Source of the DNA: an uncultured Prevotellaceae bacterium
GTDB taxonomy: Bacteria; Bacteroidota; Bacteroidia; Bacteroidales; Bacteroidaceae
Reading direction: 5' to 3'
Length of the DNA: 46,980 bases
Assembly (NCBI GenBank): GCA_902769705.1
Contig: CACXPX010000023.1
Span: 1 to 46,980, forward strand
Shown: piece after piece, positions 29,404 to 38,191 of the stretch
How the letters are laid out: every line of letters begins with the position of its first letter
Numbering within the stretch: the first letter of the stretch is position 1
The notes under the pieces: model-generated
The model's input: the letters and a program-made list of their open reading frames with translations, nothing else
Databases searched by the model: none
Told to the model about the DNA's origin: nothing
Program-made: the position numbers and the translations under genes

Positions 29404-31785
29404 ATGAGAAACATTCTATCCATCGTTTTCTGCCTGATGGCTATAGCCGCAGAGGCCAATCCTGTGACTGACCTGCTGGAACGCATCGACCGAGGCGCTT
29501 CGAAGAAATTCAAGATCGTGCTGAGCGAGAAAAAAGACAAGGAGAACGCACAAAAGGACTTCTTCGAACTCTCGTCGCAAGGGGGGAAAGTTGTGGTGAA
29601 AGGCAACTCGTGGGTGAGCATCGCTACGGGCGTGAACTGGTACTTGAAACACTATTGCGGCATTCACATCACGTGGAACAACCCGAAGGCTGCCCTTCCC
29701 GCCAAGCTGCCGCGCATCGAAAAGCCTGAGCGGAGGGAGACCACCCTGCCGCTTCGCTACAATTTCAACTACTGCACGTTCTCGTACTCGATGGCGTTCT
29801 GGGATTGGAAGCGTTGGGAACAGGAAATCGACTGGATGGCGCTGCACGGCGTGAATCTGCCGCTGGCCGTTGTTGGTGAAGAATGCGTGTGGCGGAACAT
29901 GCTGCTGAAGCTCGGCTATTCGAAGGACGAGGTGAACCAGTTTATTGCCGGCCCAGCCTTCTTGGCTTGGTGGGAAATGAACAACTTGGAAGGATGGGGA
30001 GGCCCGTTGCCCGACTCGTGGTACGCTCAGCAGGAATTGTTGCAAAAGCAGATTCTGAAGCGGATGAAGGAATGGGGAATGGAGCCTGTGCTGCCTGGCT
30101 ACAGCGGCATGGTGCCGAACAACGCGCGAGAGAAGCTGGGACTGAACGTGGCTGATGGCGGCACGTGGAACGGCTACACACGTCCGGCATTCCTGCAACC
30201 CACCGATGAACGTTTCCATGAAATCGCCACCTTATATTATAAGGAGCTCACGGCGCTCTACGGACGTGCCAACTACTATTCGATGGACCCGTTCCACGAG
30301 GGCGGAAACACGGAGGGCGTGGACCTCGATGCCTCAGGGAAAGCCATCATGCGCGAGATGAAGGCGGTGAATCCCGGTGCCACGTGGGTGATTCAAGGTT
30401 GGGAGGAGAATCCGCGCGAAGAGGTCATTGGCAATCTGCCTCAAGGAGACTTGCTTATCCTTGACTTGTTCTCCGAGTGCCGACCGAAATGGGGCATTGC
30501 CTCCATCTTCCAAAACGACCGCGGATATGGGCACCACGAATGGCTGTTCTGCATGCTCGAGAACTTCGGCGGCAACGTGGGATTGCACGGCCGCATGGAC
30601 CAACTGCTGAGCAACTGGGCGCAAACGAAGACCAACCCGAAGGCACAGCACCTGCGTGGCATCGGCTTCACGATGGAAGGCTCGGAGAACAATCCCGTGA
30701 TGTTCGAGCTGATGAGCGAGCTGCCGTGGAGCCTCATTCCCGAGCAAAGCTCGCCTACCCGTAGCCTTTCCCCCATCCCCTCCCCCGTAGGGAGGGGGGA
30801 TTTGAATACTCCAACAACAAGAGTTTCTTCAGAAGCCTCCCCTACGGGGGGAGGTTTGGAGGAGGCTTCCTTCAAGGAGGCGTGGCTGCGCGACTATTGT
30901 TTCGCCCGTTATGGCACGCACGACAAAGCGATTGAAGAGGCGTGGACGATTCTGGCCAACAGCATCTACAACTGTCCGCCGGGCAACAACCAGCAAGGGC
31001 CTCACGAGAGCATCTTTTGCGGACGGCCGTCGCAAAACAACTATCAGGTGAGTTCGTGGTCGAAGATGTCGAACTACTACGACCCCGATGACACTCGCCG
31101 TGCTGCTGTGCTCTTTGCCAGCGTGGCCGAGAAATATCGCGGCAACAACAACTACGAATACGACCTCGTGGACATTGTCCGCCAGGCTCTTGCCGACCAA
31201 GGCCGCGTGCAATACCAGCAGACGATGGCCGACTATAAGTCGTTCCGCAGAGAGCCGTTCCGTCGCGACTCTGAGCGTTTCCTGCAGATGATTCTCGACC
31301 AAGACCGTCTGCTCGGCACTCGCACGGAGTTCCGCCTCGGACACTGGACAGAGCAGGCTCGCTCGCTGGGCAACACGCCTGCTGAGAAAGACCTCTACGA
31401 ATGGAACGCTCGCGTGCAAATCACCACTTGGGGAAACCGCACGTGTGCCGACAAAGGCGGGCTGCGCGACTATGCCCACAAGGAATGGCAGGGCCTTCTG
31501 AAAGACTTCTACCACCAACGCTGGGCTACCTATTTCAAGGCGCTCACCGACCAGATGGAAGCCAAGTCGAAGCCCGACATCGAGAAGTTGGGGAGTGGGA
31601 AATACAAAGGATTGACCAAATCGGAACTCTTCGCTCTCGCACTCGAACAAGACGTGAAGATTGACTGGTATGCGATGGAGGAGCCTTGGACGTTGCAACA
31701 CAACTCGTATTCTTCTAAGCCTGAAGGCGACGCCATCAGCATCGCAAGCGAAATATGCGAGAAATATCTGCGGGCAGAGCCCTAA
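29404..31785 (+). CDS. Glycoside hydrolase family 89 alpha-N-acetylglucosaminidase with an in-frame repeat insertion
   Basis: Homologue of human NAGLU, removing terminal alpha-GlcNAc from heparan sulfate or gastric-type mucin. Encodes 793 residues with a signal peptide (MRNILSIVFCLMAIAAEA). GH89 motifs: LPLRYNFNYCTFSYSMAFWDW, WMALHGVNLPLAVVGEE, YYSMDPFHEGG, WVIQGWEENP, GHHEWLFCMLENFGG, HLRGIGFTMEGSENNPVMFELMSELPW and ANSIYNCPPGNNQQG. Between ELPWS and FKEAWLRDY, where family members continue almost directly, there are about 45 extra residues of low complexity (SPTRSLSPIPSPVGRG...GGGLEEAS, about 443-490). These are encoded by copy 2 of a structured repeat (30732-30872). The reading frame stays open, so a product with an exposed loop may still fold. 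Confidence 0.93.
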   Translation: MRNILSIVFCLMAIAAEANPVTDLLERIDRGASKKFKIVLSEKKDKENAQKDFFELSSQGGKVVVKGNSWVSIATGVNWYLKHYCGIHITWNNPKAALPAKLPRIEKPERRETTLPLRYNFNYCTFSYSMAFWDWKRWEQEIDWMALHGVNLPLAVVGEECVWRNMLLKLGYSKDEVNQFIAGPAFLAWWEMNNLEGWGGPLPDSWYAQQELLQKQILKRMKEWGMEPVLPGYSGMVPNNAREKLGLNVADGGTWNGYTRPAFLQPTDERFHEIATLYYKELTALYGRANYYSMDPFHEGGNTEGVDLDASGKAIMREMKAVNPGATWVIQGWEENPREEVIGNLPQGDLLILDLFSECRPKWGIASIFQNDRGYGHHEWLFCMLENFGGNVGLHGRMDQLLSNWAQTKTNPKAQHLRGIGFTMEGSENNPVMFELMSELPWSLIPEQSSPTRSLSPIPSPVGRGDLNTPTTRVSSEASPTGGGLEEASFKEAWLRDYCFARYGTHDKAIEEAWTILANSIYNCPPGNNQQGPHESIFCGRPSQNNYQVSSWSKMSNYYDPDDTRRAAVLFASVAEKYRGNNNYEYDLVDIVRQALADQGRVQYQQTMADYKSFRREPFRRDSERFLQMILDQDRLLGTRTEFRLGHWTEQARSLGNTPAEKDLYEWNARVQITTWGNRTCADKGGLRDYAHKEWQGLLKDFYHQRWATYFKALTDQMEAKSKPDIEKLGSGKYKGLTKSELFALALEQDVKIDWYAMEEPWTLQHNSYSSKPEGDAISIASEICEKYLRAEP
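30732..30872. repeat. Structured repeat element, copy 2, inside the GH89 gene
   Basis: Same order of parts as copy 1 (612-743): CATTCC; hairpin CGAGC-AAA-GCTCG (30741-30753); CCTACCCGTAGCCTTTCCCCC; left arm CCCCTCCCCCGTAGGGAGGG (from 30777); inner ACTC/GAGT pair; right arm CCTCCCCTACGGGGGGAGG (30836-30854); and GGAGG...CTT. The first hairpin differs from copy 1 at two stem positions on both sides, keeping all five pairs. The element lies within a reading frame and contains no stop in that frame. Confidence 0.85.
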
Positions 31786-31790
31786 ATGAA

Positions 31791-31818
31791 AAAGAATAAA
31801 GAATAAAGAAAAAAGATA
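31791..31818. repeat. Tandem heptamers upstream of the acetyltransferase gene
   Basis: AAAGAAT, AAAGAAT, AAAGAAA and AAAGATA occupy most of the 41 bases between the GH89 stop and the next start codon. Confidence 0.85.
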
Positions 31819-31826
31819 GGACAAAG

Positions 31827-32939
31827 ATGGACGCAACATCTAAAAACGGGAACAAACGACTGGTGTCGCTCGATGTGATGCGAGGGCTGACGGTGGCGAT
31901 GATGATATTGGTGAACAACGGTTATGGCGAATCGTTCAGCCAACTGCACCACGTGGAATGGAACGGCATGACGGTTTGCGACCTCGTGTTCCCTTTCTTC
32001 CTCTTCATGATGGGAATCTCCACCTATCTCTCGCTGAAGAAGACACAGTTCCAGGCCACGCCCGCCGTGTTGCGGAAGATACTGAAACGTGGCATTCTGC
32101 TGTTCCTCATCGGACTAGGCATCAACTGGTTCGACAACGCCATCGAAGGCGACCTGCTCTGCTTCGGCCACCTGCGGATATGGGCTGTCATGCAACGCAT
32201 CGCCCTGTGTTATCTGGCCGTCTCGCTGTTCGCCATCACGGTGAAGCACAAATATGCTTTCCCCATCATCATCGCGCTGCTCGCCATCTATACCGTCATC
32301 GTGGTCTTGGGCAACGGATATGCAGAGGATGCGGCTGCGAATATTCTGGCACAAGTCGACTTGCGACTCTTCGGCTATGAGCATCTCTATCATAAAAGTC
32401 CCGTCGACCCTGAAGGCCTTGTAAGTACCATCCCTGCCATCGCGCACACGATGATTGGCTTCCTTTGCGGACAGATAATCTGTAGCAAGAAGGATGTGAA
32501 TGCAAAAATGCTCCGTATGGTCGACAATGGTGTCAGGCTTGCCGTCTTGGGATTTGCGCTGGTCATCTGGCTCCCATTGAACAAACGCATCTGGAGTCCC
32601 ACGTTTGTGCTCGCCACTTGTGGTCTGGCCATGCTGTTGCTGGCACTCATCATCAGAATAGAAAAGACCAACCCACCCCGCTCCATCAAGAAAGGAGGCG
32701 ACGGCGCTAGGCTCTTCTTCCTTGTCTTTGGCATGAACCCTCTGTTCCTCTATGTCTTGAGCGAACTGATGGCCATCCTCTTCGGACATTTTGGCATCAG
32801 CGAATGGCTCTTCAACACCATCCACTCTGCAGTGAGCGCTCCCAAATGGGCATCGCTCGCCTATGCCTTCACGTTCGTGATGCTCAATTGGCTGGTAGGC
32901 TATGTGCTCTACCGGCGGAAAATTTTCATTAAGCTTTAG
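31827..32939 (+). CDS. HGSNAT-like heparan-alpha-glucosaminide N-acetyltransferase family membrane protein
   Basis: Encodes 370 residues with about ten predicted membrane helices. The N-terminal signature RLVSLDVMRGLTVAMMILVN, then HHVEWNGMTVCDLVFPFFLFMMG, corresponds to the HxxWNGxTxxDLVFP motif of human HGSNAT, whose histidine carries the acetyl group; here it is His42. Further family features are RIWAVMQRIALCYL and GMNPLFLYVLSE. In lysosomes HGSNAT acetylates glucosamine so that NAGLU can act; here the gene follows the NAGLU homologue (GH89) by 41 bases on the same strand. The bacterial substrate may be another sugar (DUF5009-type proteins), so the specific activity is inference. It ends 11 bases from the convergent GH35 gene. 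Confidence 0.85.
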   Translation: MDATSKNGNKRLVSLDVMRGLTVAMMILVNNGYGESFSQLHHVEWNGMTVCDLVFPFFLFMMGISTYLSLKKTQFQATPAVLRKILKRGILLFLIGLGINWFDNAIEGDLLCFGHLRIWAVMQRIALCYLAVSLFAITVKHKYAFPIIIALLAIYTVIVVLGNGYAEDAAANILAQVDLRLFGYEHLYHKSPVDPEGLVSTIPAIAHTMIGFLCGQIICSKKDVNAKMLRMVDNGVRLAVLGFALVIWLPLNKRIWSPTFVLATCGLAMLLLALIIRIEKTNPPRSIKKGGDGARLFFLVFGMNPLFLYVLSELMAILFGHFGISEWLFNTIHSAVSAPKWASLAYAFTFVMLNWLVGYVLYRRKIFIKL

Positions 32940-32950
32940 GGGTTATCTTG

Positions 32951-35035
32951 TTACTCGCCACTCTGGCATTCGAGTTCGATGCTCATGATGGATTCTCCAG
33001 GCGTGGTGTCTGCCTCGCGTGGGAAATAGATGGGCATGTTCGCTTGCAAGGGCAGGATGCGAAGTTCCAGTTCTGTGACACCTGTCGGCAGCCGCCAGAG
33101 TCCATAGAGCATTGGACGACCATTGTAGAAGTTGTCGGCAATGAGCTCTCCGTTGCAATAGAGCCGTGCCACATCGCCGCGGTAGTTGATGCGCATGAGC
33201 TGACGACAGGCAAGGTTTTTGGGCACAGTAATCTTGTAGACGGCTGCCTGTTCGAAGTCTTCGTCGGTAGGTTCTTCCGCCACTTTGTTTACACCCATCG
33301 TAATCTTTCTGGGCGAACCTGCCTCGCGCACTTTCTGCCACGCAGTCTCAGGCAGACGCTGTAGGCTACTCGCATTATCCTCTCGGTTTCCGTCATCAAG
33401 GAACAGATGCTCGGCGTCCTTCTGCGTGAGCAGATAGAGGTTGCCACAGACGGGCTTTGCTGTGCCGCGCGGTTTCACATTACGCAACACCTTGCCACTC
33501 TGCAGGGCGATGATTGTTGAAATGCCAGGAATCTGCATCAGGTAGACTTTCCCTTCGCGTCGCGCCACAATTTGTGCCGTAGCATATCGCATGCCGTCGA
33601 CGTTCACCGGCAAGATGCACATCGAGCCAGCTGGAATGGTGAACTTGGGCAACTTCACTCCACACGCCTCCAACTCCACATTCCGCTTCGCACTCAAGTT
33701 TTGCAGACGTTCATAGTTGTTGATGAAGATGAAACCGCTGCCATCCTTCTCCCTGACAGCCCAACGCAGATGCGAGTCGTCGCCTTTCGCGATGTCCTGC
33801 TCACAAGGGAAACGGGCCTCCATGGGAGCCAGCAGGTCGGCATAGTCCTTCATAAACAGATGCAACGGACGCAATGAATAATAGTGCGGATTCACCTGTC
33901 CGAACTCGCCGAGCGGTGCCTGGAAGTCGTAGTTCTTCACCGGCATATCGTTATAGTTGGTGGCCAGCGTACGTTGCATCTCGTTCAACCACGTCAGTCC
34001 ATCAGGATTCGTCCCTCCATGATACATGTAGTAACCCAGAAGATTGGAGCCTGAGCCGAGCTTCACCAACGCCATCGAATAGGCATCTTCCGGATAGAGA
34101 TAGGGACGGCGGTGGTAGGCTGTCATCATCCCGCCCCCCAGCTCACAAGTGAAGTAAGGATAAGCTTCTGCTTTGCTTTCACCAGTTGTAGAAGAGTAGT
34201 CAAACTGCTCGGTGGCAATGGCGGTTGACGAACGGAATGCCTTGAAGTTGAAGGCCTTATAATAGTTACCTGCAGTCTCTTCGAGCGAGCGTTCCCAAAA
34301 TCCGTCGGCATAGTCGCCATAAAGCGGCAGCAATTCGCCATAGGGCACAGGCGTAGAGAGTTCGGGCCACCCTGTGCGTGTATAGAACGGTAAATCGAAA
34401 CCAATGCGCAGTGCCATCTGCTTCAGTGCCATGAGATACGAACCACGGCCACGATATTCATTATCGAACTGACAAGCCATAATCGGACCGCCGTCTTTCC
34501 ATTGCAGTCCTTGCACCTGCGTGAAAATCTGCCGATAGAGACGTTCCACATAGTGAAGGAAGCGCGGGTCTTCAGACCGCATCCGCATGGGCTTGTCTGC
34601 CTGTTCTCCTTCGAGAGGAGTCGGTGAAGGATTCCACATCCAATCAGGTATGCCGCCACAACGTGCCTCTCCATGACAAAACGGACCTATGCGCAACACA
34701 ACAGGCATCTGCTCGGCCTTGCAAACCTCGAGAAACTGTCTCAGGTCGCGCTGCCCGTCCCAACGGAATACGCCCTCTTGTTCTTCTATATGATTCCAGA
34801 ACACATATGTTGCGATGAGAGTAACCCCACCATCTTTCATCTTCCTGACTTCCTGCCGCCATTCCTCTCGAGGCACTCGCGAATAATGGATTTCACCCAT
34901 CACCGGACAAACTCGCCGCCCGTCAATCATGAGGCTGTAGGCATCCCAAGTCACTGGCTTCCCGAAATCGGAAGCCCGTGCTCCTGCAAACACTGTCATG
35001 AGCAGCGTTGCCAATATCATCAGACGTTTATTCAT
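32951..35035 (-). CDS. Glycoside hydrolase family 35 beta-galactosidase
   Basis: Encodes 694 residues with a signal peptide (MNKRLMILATLLMTVFAGARA). GH35 motifs: GEIHYSRVPREEWRQEVRKMKDGG, VLRIGPFCHGEARCGGIPDWM, GGPIMACQFDNEY containing the predicted acid/base Glu193, and CELGGGM with the predicted nucleophile Glu298. A C-terminal beta-rich region follows (about 540-694). It would release galactose from beta-galactosides in glycans. The Asp in QFDNEY replaces the more common Glu (IENEYG), a mild deviation that leaves the catalytic NE intact. It converges on the acetyltransferase gene and diverges from lysS; a promoter box is at 35057-35064. Beta-galactosidase is the most common activity in the family, but the substrate is unknown. 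Confidence 0.88.
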   Translation of the reverse strand: MNKRLMILATLLMTVFAGARASDFGKPVTWDAYSLMIDGRRVCPVMGEIHYSRVPREEWRQEVRKMKDGGVTLIATYVFWNHIEEQEGVFRWDGQRDLRQFLEVCKAEQMPVVLRIGPFCHGEARCGGIPDWMWNPSPTPLEGEQADKPMRMRSEDPRFLHYVERLYRQIFTQVQGLQWKDGGPIMACQFDNEYRGRGSYLMALKQMALRIGFDLPFYTRTGWPELSTPVPYGELLPLYGDYADGFWERSLEETAGNYYKAFNFKAFRSSTAIATEQFDYSSTTGESKAEAYPYFTCELGGGMMTAYHRRPYLYPEDAYSMALVKLGSGSNLLGYYMYHGGTNPDGLTWLNEMQRTLATNYNDMPVKNYDFQAPLGEFGQVNPHYYSLRPLHLFMKDYADLLAPMEARFPCEQDIAKGDDSHLRWAVREKDGSGFIFINNYERLQNLSAKRNVELEACGVKLPKFTIPAGSMCILPVNVDGMRYATAQIVARREGKVYLMQIPGISTIIALQSGKVLRNVKPRGTAKPVCGNLYLLTQKDAEHLFLDDGNREDNASSLQRLPETAWQKVREAGSPRKITMGVNKVAEEPTDEDFEQAAVYKITVPKNLACRQLMRINYRGDVARLYCNGELIADNFYNGRPMLYGLWRLPTGVTELELRILPLQANMPIYFPREADTTPGESIMSIELECQSGE

Positions 35036-35056
35036 GCTTTAGCAGTTATTTTTCTG

Positions 35057-35064
35057 CAAAGATA
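35057..35064 (-). promoter_or_regulatory. -7 box for the GH35 gene
   Basis: Minus-strand TATCTTTG lies 21 bases before the start codon, implying a short leader. No strong -33 TTTG is seen. Confidence 0.55.
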
Positions 35065-35107
35065 AGCATTTTTTCAGAATAACCTTTCTCTTTTCACTTT
35101 TTCTTTG

Positions 35108-35115
35108 TACCTTTG
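35108..35115 (+). promoter_or_regulatory. -7 box for lysS
   Basis: TACCTTTG lies 31 bases before the lysS start codon, in the gap shared with the divergent GH35 promoter. The -33 region is pyrimidine-rich without an exact TTTG. Confidence 0.55.
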
Positions 35116-35146
35116 CAGTTGCTTATTAAGTACTTATTAGATTTTT

Positions 35147-36928
35147 ATGAATATTCTTGAACTGAGCGAACAGGAGATTGTTCGCAGACAAAGTCTTCAG
35201 GAGCTGCGCCAGATGGGCATCAACCCCTATCCTGCCGCAGAATATCCCACAAATGCTTTCAGCACAGAAATCAGACAAAACGTAGAAAACGGCACATGGG
35301 TCATTGAGACCACCGAGGGCGAAGAGCCCCAGATGCTGCCCGAGGAACAACTGCCGCAGGTGTGCATTGCCGGCCGCATGATGAGCTGCCGCGTGATGGG
35401 CAAGGCGTCGTTTGCCGAAATTCAAGACTCAAAAGGCCGCATACAGGTTTATGTGTCGCGAGATGAACTGTGCCCTGGTGAGAACAAGGACTTGTACAAT
35501 GTAGTCTTCAAACGTCTGCTCGACATTGGCGACTTCATTGGCGTAAAGGGTTATGTATTCCGCACAAAGACCGGTGAAATCAGCGTTCACGCCAAGGAAC
35601 TCGTTTTGTTGTCGAAGTCGTTGAAGCCGCTGCCCATCGTGAAGTACAAGGACGGTGTGGCATACGACAAGTTTGATGACCCCGAATTGCGCTATCGTCA
35701 GCGCTATGTCGACCTCGTTGTCAACGAAGGCGTGAAAGAGACTTTCCTGCAGCGCGCCACCGTTATTCGCACCATGCGAAAGGTACTCGACGAGGCAGGA
35801 TACACTGAAGTGGAAACGCCAACCCTCCAATCCATAGCCGGAGGTGCATCCGCCCGTCCATTCATTACCCATTTCAACGCGCTCGACCAAGACATGTATA
35901 TGCGTATTGCCACCGAGCTCTATCTGAAACGCCTCATCGTGGGCGGATTCGAGGGTGTCTACGAGATTGGCAAGAACTTCCGCAACGAGGGAATGGACCG
36001 TAATCACAATCCAGAGTTCACGTGCATGGAGCTCTATGTTCAGTACAAGGACTACAACTGGATGATGTCGTTCACCGAGCAGTTGCTGGAAAAAATTTGC
36101 GTTGCCGTCAACGGTTCTACAGAACGCGAAATCGATGGCAACGTCATTTCGTTCAAAGCCCCCTATCGCAGGCTGCCCATCCTTGATGCCATCAAGGAGA
36201 AGACGGGATTCGACTGCGAAGGAAAGAGTGAAGAGGAAATCCGCGCATTCTGCCTTGAGAAGGGAATGGATGTAGATGAGACGATGGGAAAAGGCAAACT
36301 TATCGACGAGCTCTTTGGTGAGTTCTGCGAAGGCACGTTCATCCAACCCACCTTCATTACCGACTATCCCGTGGAGATGTCGCCGCTGACCAAGATGCAC
36401 CGTTCGAAGCCCGGACTGACAGAGCGTTTCGAGCTGATGGTGAACGGTAAGGAATTGGCTAACGCCTATAGTGAGCTGAACGACCCCATCGACCAGGAAG
36501 AGCGTTTCATCGAGCAGATGAAGTTGGCCGACAAGGGCGACGACGAGGCAATGATTATCGACCAAGACTTCCTTCGCGCCCTGCAATACGGAATGCCGCC
36601 AACCTCTGGCATCGGCATCGGCATCGACCGTCTCGTGATGCTCATGACGGGCAAGACCTTCATTCAGGAAGTGTTGTTCTTCCCGCAAATGAAGCCCGAG
36701 AAGCGTATGCCGCAAAGCACCGTTGCCGAATGGGCCGAGATTGGAGTGCCCGAGCCGTGGGTGTATGTCCTGCGCAAGGCAGGCTTCAACCTCATTAGCG
36801 ACATCGCAAAGGAAAAGGCACAAGGTCTGCAGCAGAAAATTGGTGAAATCAACAAGAGATACAAACTGGAGTACGAGCGTCCGTCGTTAGACGCCGTCCA
36901 GTCTTGGATAGACAAGGCGCAACCCTGA
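35147..36928 (+). CDS. lysS: Class II lysyl-tRNA synthetase
   Basis: Charges tRNA(Lys) in the cytoplasm. Encodes 593 residues: an N-terminal OB-fold anticodon-binding domain (about 70-165, [23 protein letters not shown]), then the class II catalytic core with [82 protein letters not shown] and motif 3 [16 protein letters not shown]-terminal extension of about 70 residues ([20 protein letters not shown] onward) is common in Bacteroidota. It is followed 14 bases later by gpsA, probably in one operon. Confidence 0.97.
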   Translation: MNILELSEQEIVRRQSLQELRQMGINPYPAAEYPTNAFSTEIRQNVENGTWVIETTEGEEPQMLPEEQLPQVCIAGRMMSCRVMGKASFAEIQDSKGRIQVYVSRDELCPGENKDLYNVVFKRLLDIGDFIGVKGYVFRTKTGEISVHAKELVLLSKSLKPLPIVKYKDGVAYDKFDDPELRYRQRYVDLVVNEGVKETFLQRATVIRTMRKVLDEAGYTEVETPTLQSIAGGASARPFITHFNALDQDMYMRIATELYLKRLIVGGFEGVYEIGKNFRNEGMDRNHNPEFTCMELYVQYKDYNWMMSFTEQLLEKICVAVNGSTEREIDGNVISFKAPYRRLPILDAIKEKTGFDCEGKSEEEIRAFCLEKGMDVDETMGKGKLIDELFGEFCEGTFIQPTFITDYPVEMSPLTKMHRSKPGLTERFELMVNGKELANAYSELNDPIDQEERFIEQMKLADKGDDEAMIIDQDFLRALQYGMPPTSGIGIGIDRLVMLMTGKTFIQEVLFFPQMKPEKRMPQSTVAEWAEIGVPEPWVYVLRKAGFNLISDIAKEKAQGLQQKIGEINKRYKLEYERPSLDAVQSWIDKAQP

Positions 36929-36942
36929 TTGACCATTGAGAC

Positions 36943-37938
36943 GTGTATAACTGCGGAAAGATAGCAATCATCGGCGGCGGTTCGTGGGCGACTGCCATTG
37001 CCAAGATTGTGGTGAGCCACACTCACCACATCGGATGGTATATGCGACGCGACGACCGCATAGAAGACTTCCGCCGCATGGGACACAACCCCGCCTATCT
37101 TACTAGCGTTCACTTCAACGTCAACGAAATCACTTTCTCTAGCGACCTCAACAAGATTTGCGACGCCTACGACACTCTTGTATTTGTCACTCCGTCGCCC
37201 TACTTGAAGAACCACCTGCGCAAGCTCAAGACACGACTGCGCGATAAATTTGTCATTACAGCCATCAAAGGAATCGTGCCCGATGAAAACCTGTCGTGCT
37301 CAGAGTTCTTCCATCAAGTCTACGATGTGCCTTTCGACAACCTGGCTTGCATTGGCGGACCGTCGCACGCCGAAGAGGTGGCACTCGAACGCCTTTCCTA
37401 TCTCACCATCGGATGTTCCGACTTGGAGAAAGCGCAAGCTTTTGCCGACGTATTGGCCAGCGATGTAATCAAAACCAAGACCTCGAGCGACGTCATCGGC
37501 ATTGAGTATTCCAGCGTTCTGAAGAATGTCTACGCCATTGCTGCCGGCATCTGCTCGGGATTGAAATATGGCGACAACTTCCAGGCCGTGCTCATGTCGA
37601 ACGCCGTGCAGGAGATGGCGCGTTTCATGACCGCCATCCACCCCATCGAGCGCAGCGTCTACGACTCGGTTTATTTGGGCGACTTGCTTGTGACTGGCTA
37701 TTCCAACTTCTCGCGCAACCGCACTTTTGGCACCATGATTGGCAAGGGATACAGCGTGAAGTCGGCACAGATAGAGATGGAGATGATTGCCGAAGGTTAT
37801 TTCGGCGTGAAGTGTATGAAGGAAATCAACCGCCACATGCACGTCAACATGCCCATCCTAGACGCCGTTTATAACATCCTCTACGAGCGCATCTCGCCAC
37901 AAATCGAGATCAAGTTGCTCACCGACTCGTTCCGTTAA
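36943..37938 (+). CDS. gpsA: NAD(P)-dependent glycerol-3-phosphate dehydrogenase
   Basis: Reduces dihydroxyacetone phosphate to sn-glycerol-3-phosphate for phospholipid synthesis. Encodes 331 residues with the Rossmann motif IAIIGGGSWATAIAKI, VTPSPYLKNHL, the GPSHAEEVALER substrate loop, VIGIEYSSVLKNVYAIAAGICSGL with the catalytic lysine region, and a C-terminal helical domain with GDLLVTGYSNFSRNRTFG. The likely start is the GTG at 36943, giving VYNCGK before the Rossmann motif; no upstream ATG fits. It lies 14 bases after lysS and ends at a strong terminator (37958-37994). Confidence 0.95.
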   Translation: MYNCGKIAIIGGGSWATAIAKIVVSHTHHIGWYMRRDDRIEDFRRMGHNPAYLTSVHFNVNEITFSSDLNKICDAYDTLVFVTPSPYLKNHLRKLKTRLRDKFVITAIKGIVPDENLSCSEFFHQVYDVPFDNLACIGGPSHAEEVALERLSYLTIGCSDLEKAQAFADVLASDVIKTKTSSDVIGIEYSSVLKNVYAIAAGICSGLKYGDNFQAVLMSNAVQEMARFMTAIHPIERSVYDSVYLGDLLVTGYSNFSRNRTFGTMIGKGYSVKSAQIEMEMIAEGYFGVKCMKEINRHMHVNMPILDAVYNILYERISPQIEIKLLTDSFR

Positions 37939-37957
37939 TTCGCAATAGAACAAATAG

Positions 37958-37994
37958 AAAAGCCTGTCTCATTCGGTTGGGATAGGCTTTTTTC
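37958..37994 (+). terminator. Intrinsic terminator after gpsA
   Basis: AAAAGCCTGTCTC (37958-37970) pairs with the segment ending GATAGGCTTTT (to 37991), with two G-T pairs, followed by more T residues. Confidence 0.85.
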
Positions 37995-38019
37995 TTTCCA
38001 TAAACGGGCAGATGCCGTT

Positions 38020-38129
38020 GGCACATGTGGTTTCTGACGCCAGTACATGTGGCTTGTACTAGCAGTACATGTGGCTTGTACTAGCAGTACATGTGGCTTG
38101 TACTAGCAATACACGGGGCTTGTACTAAC
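38020..38129. repeat. 22-bp tandem array with TGTAC-N5-GTACA dyads (locus 2)
   Basis: Five 22-base units: 38042-38063, 38064-38085 and 38086-38107 are identical (each AGTACATGTGGC...TACTAGC); 38108-38129 and the first unit 38020-38041 are degenerate. Read across unit borders, each junction contains the inverted repeat TGTAC-TAGCA-GTACA (38055-38069, 38077-38091, and with one change 38099-38113). The array lies between the gpsA terminator and the convergent ald gene, so it does not overlap a promoter seen here. The same dyad and period recur in opposite orientation at 46706-46771. Confidence 0.92.
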
Positions 38130-38191
38130 GCGAAACTGATGCAACGACGTTCGAAAACGATTGCCGTGCGGTCATTTCAGACAATAACTTA

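Noticed and set aside
35429-36823. 464-residue minus-strand ORF
   Set aside because: Antisense shadow of lysS.
38020-38129. CRISPR array
   Set aside because: Units are direct 22-bp tandem repeats without unique spacers, and no cas gene is present; the same applies to 46706-46793.
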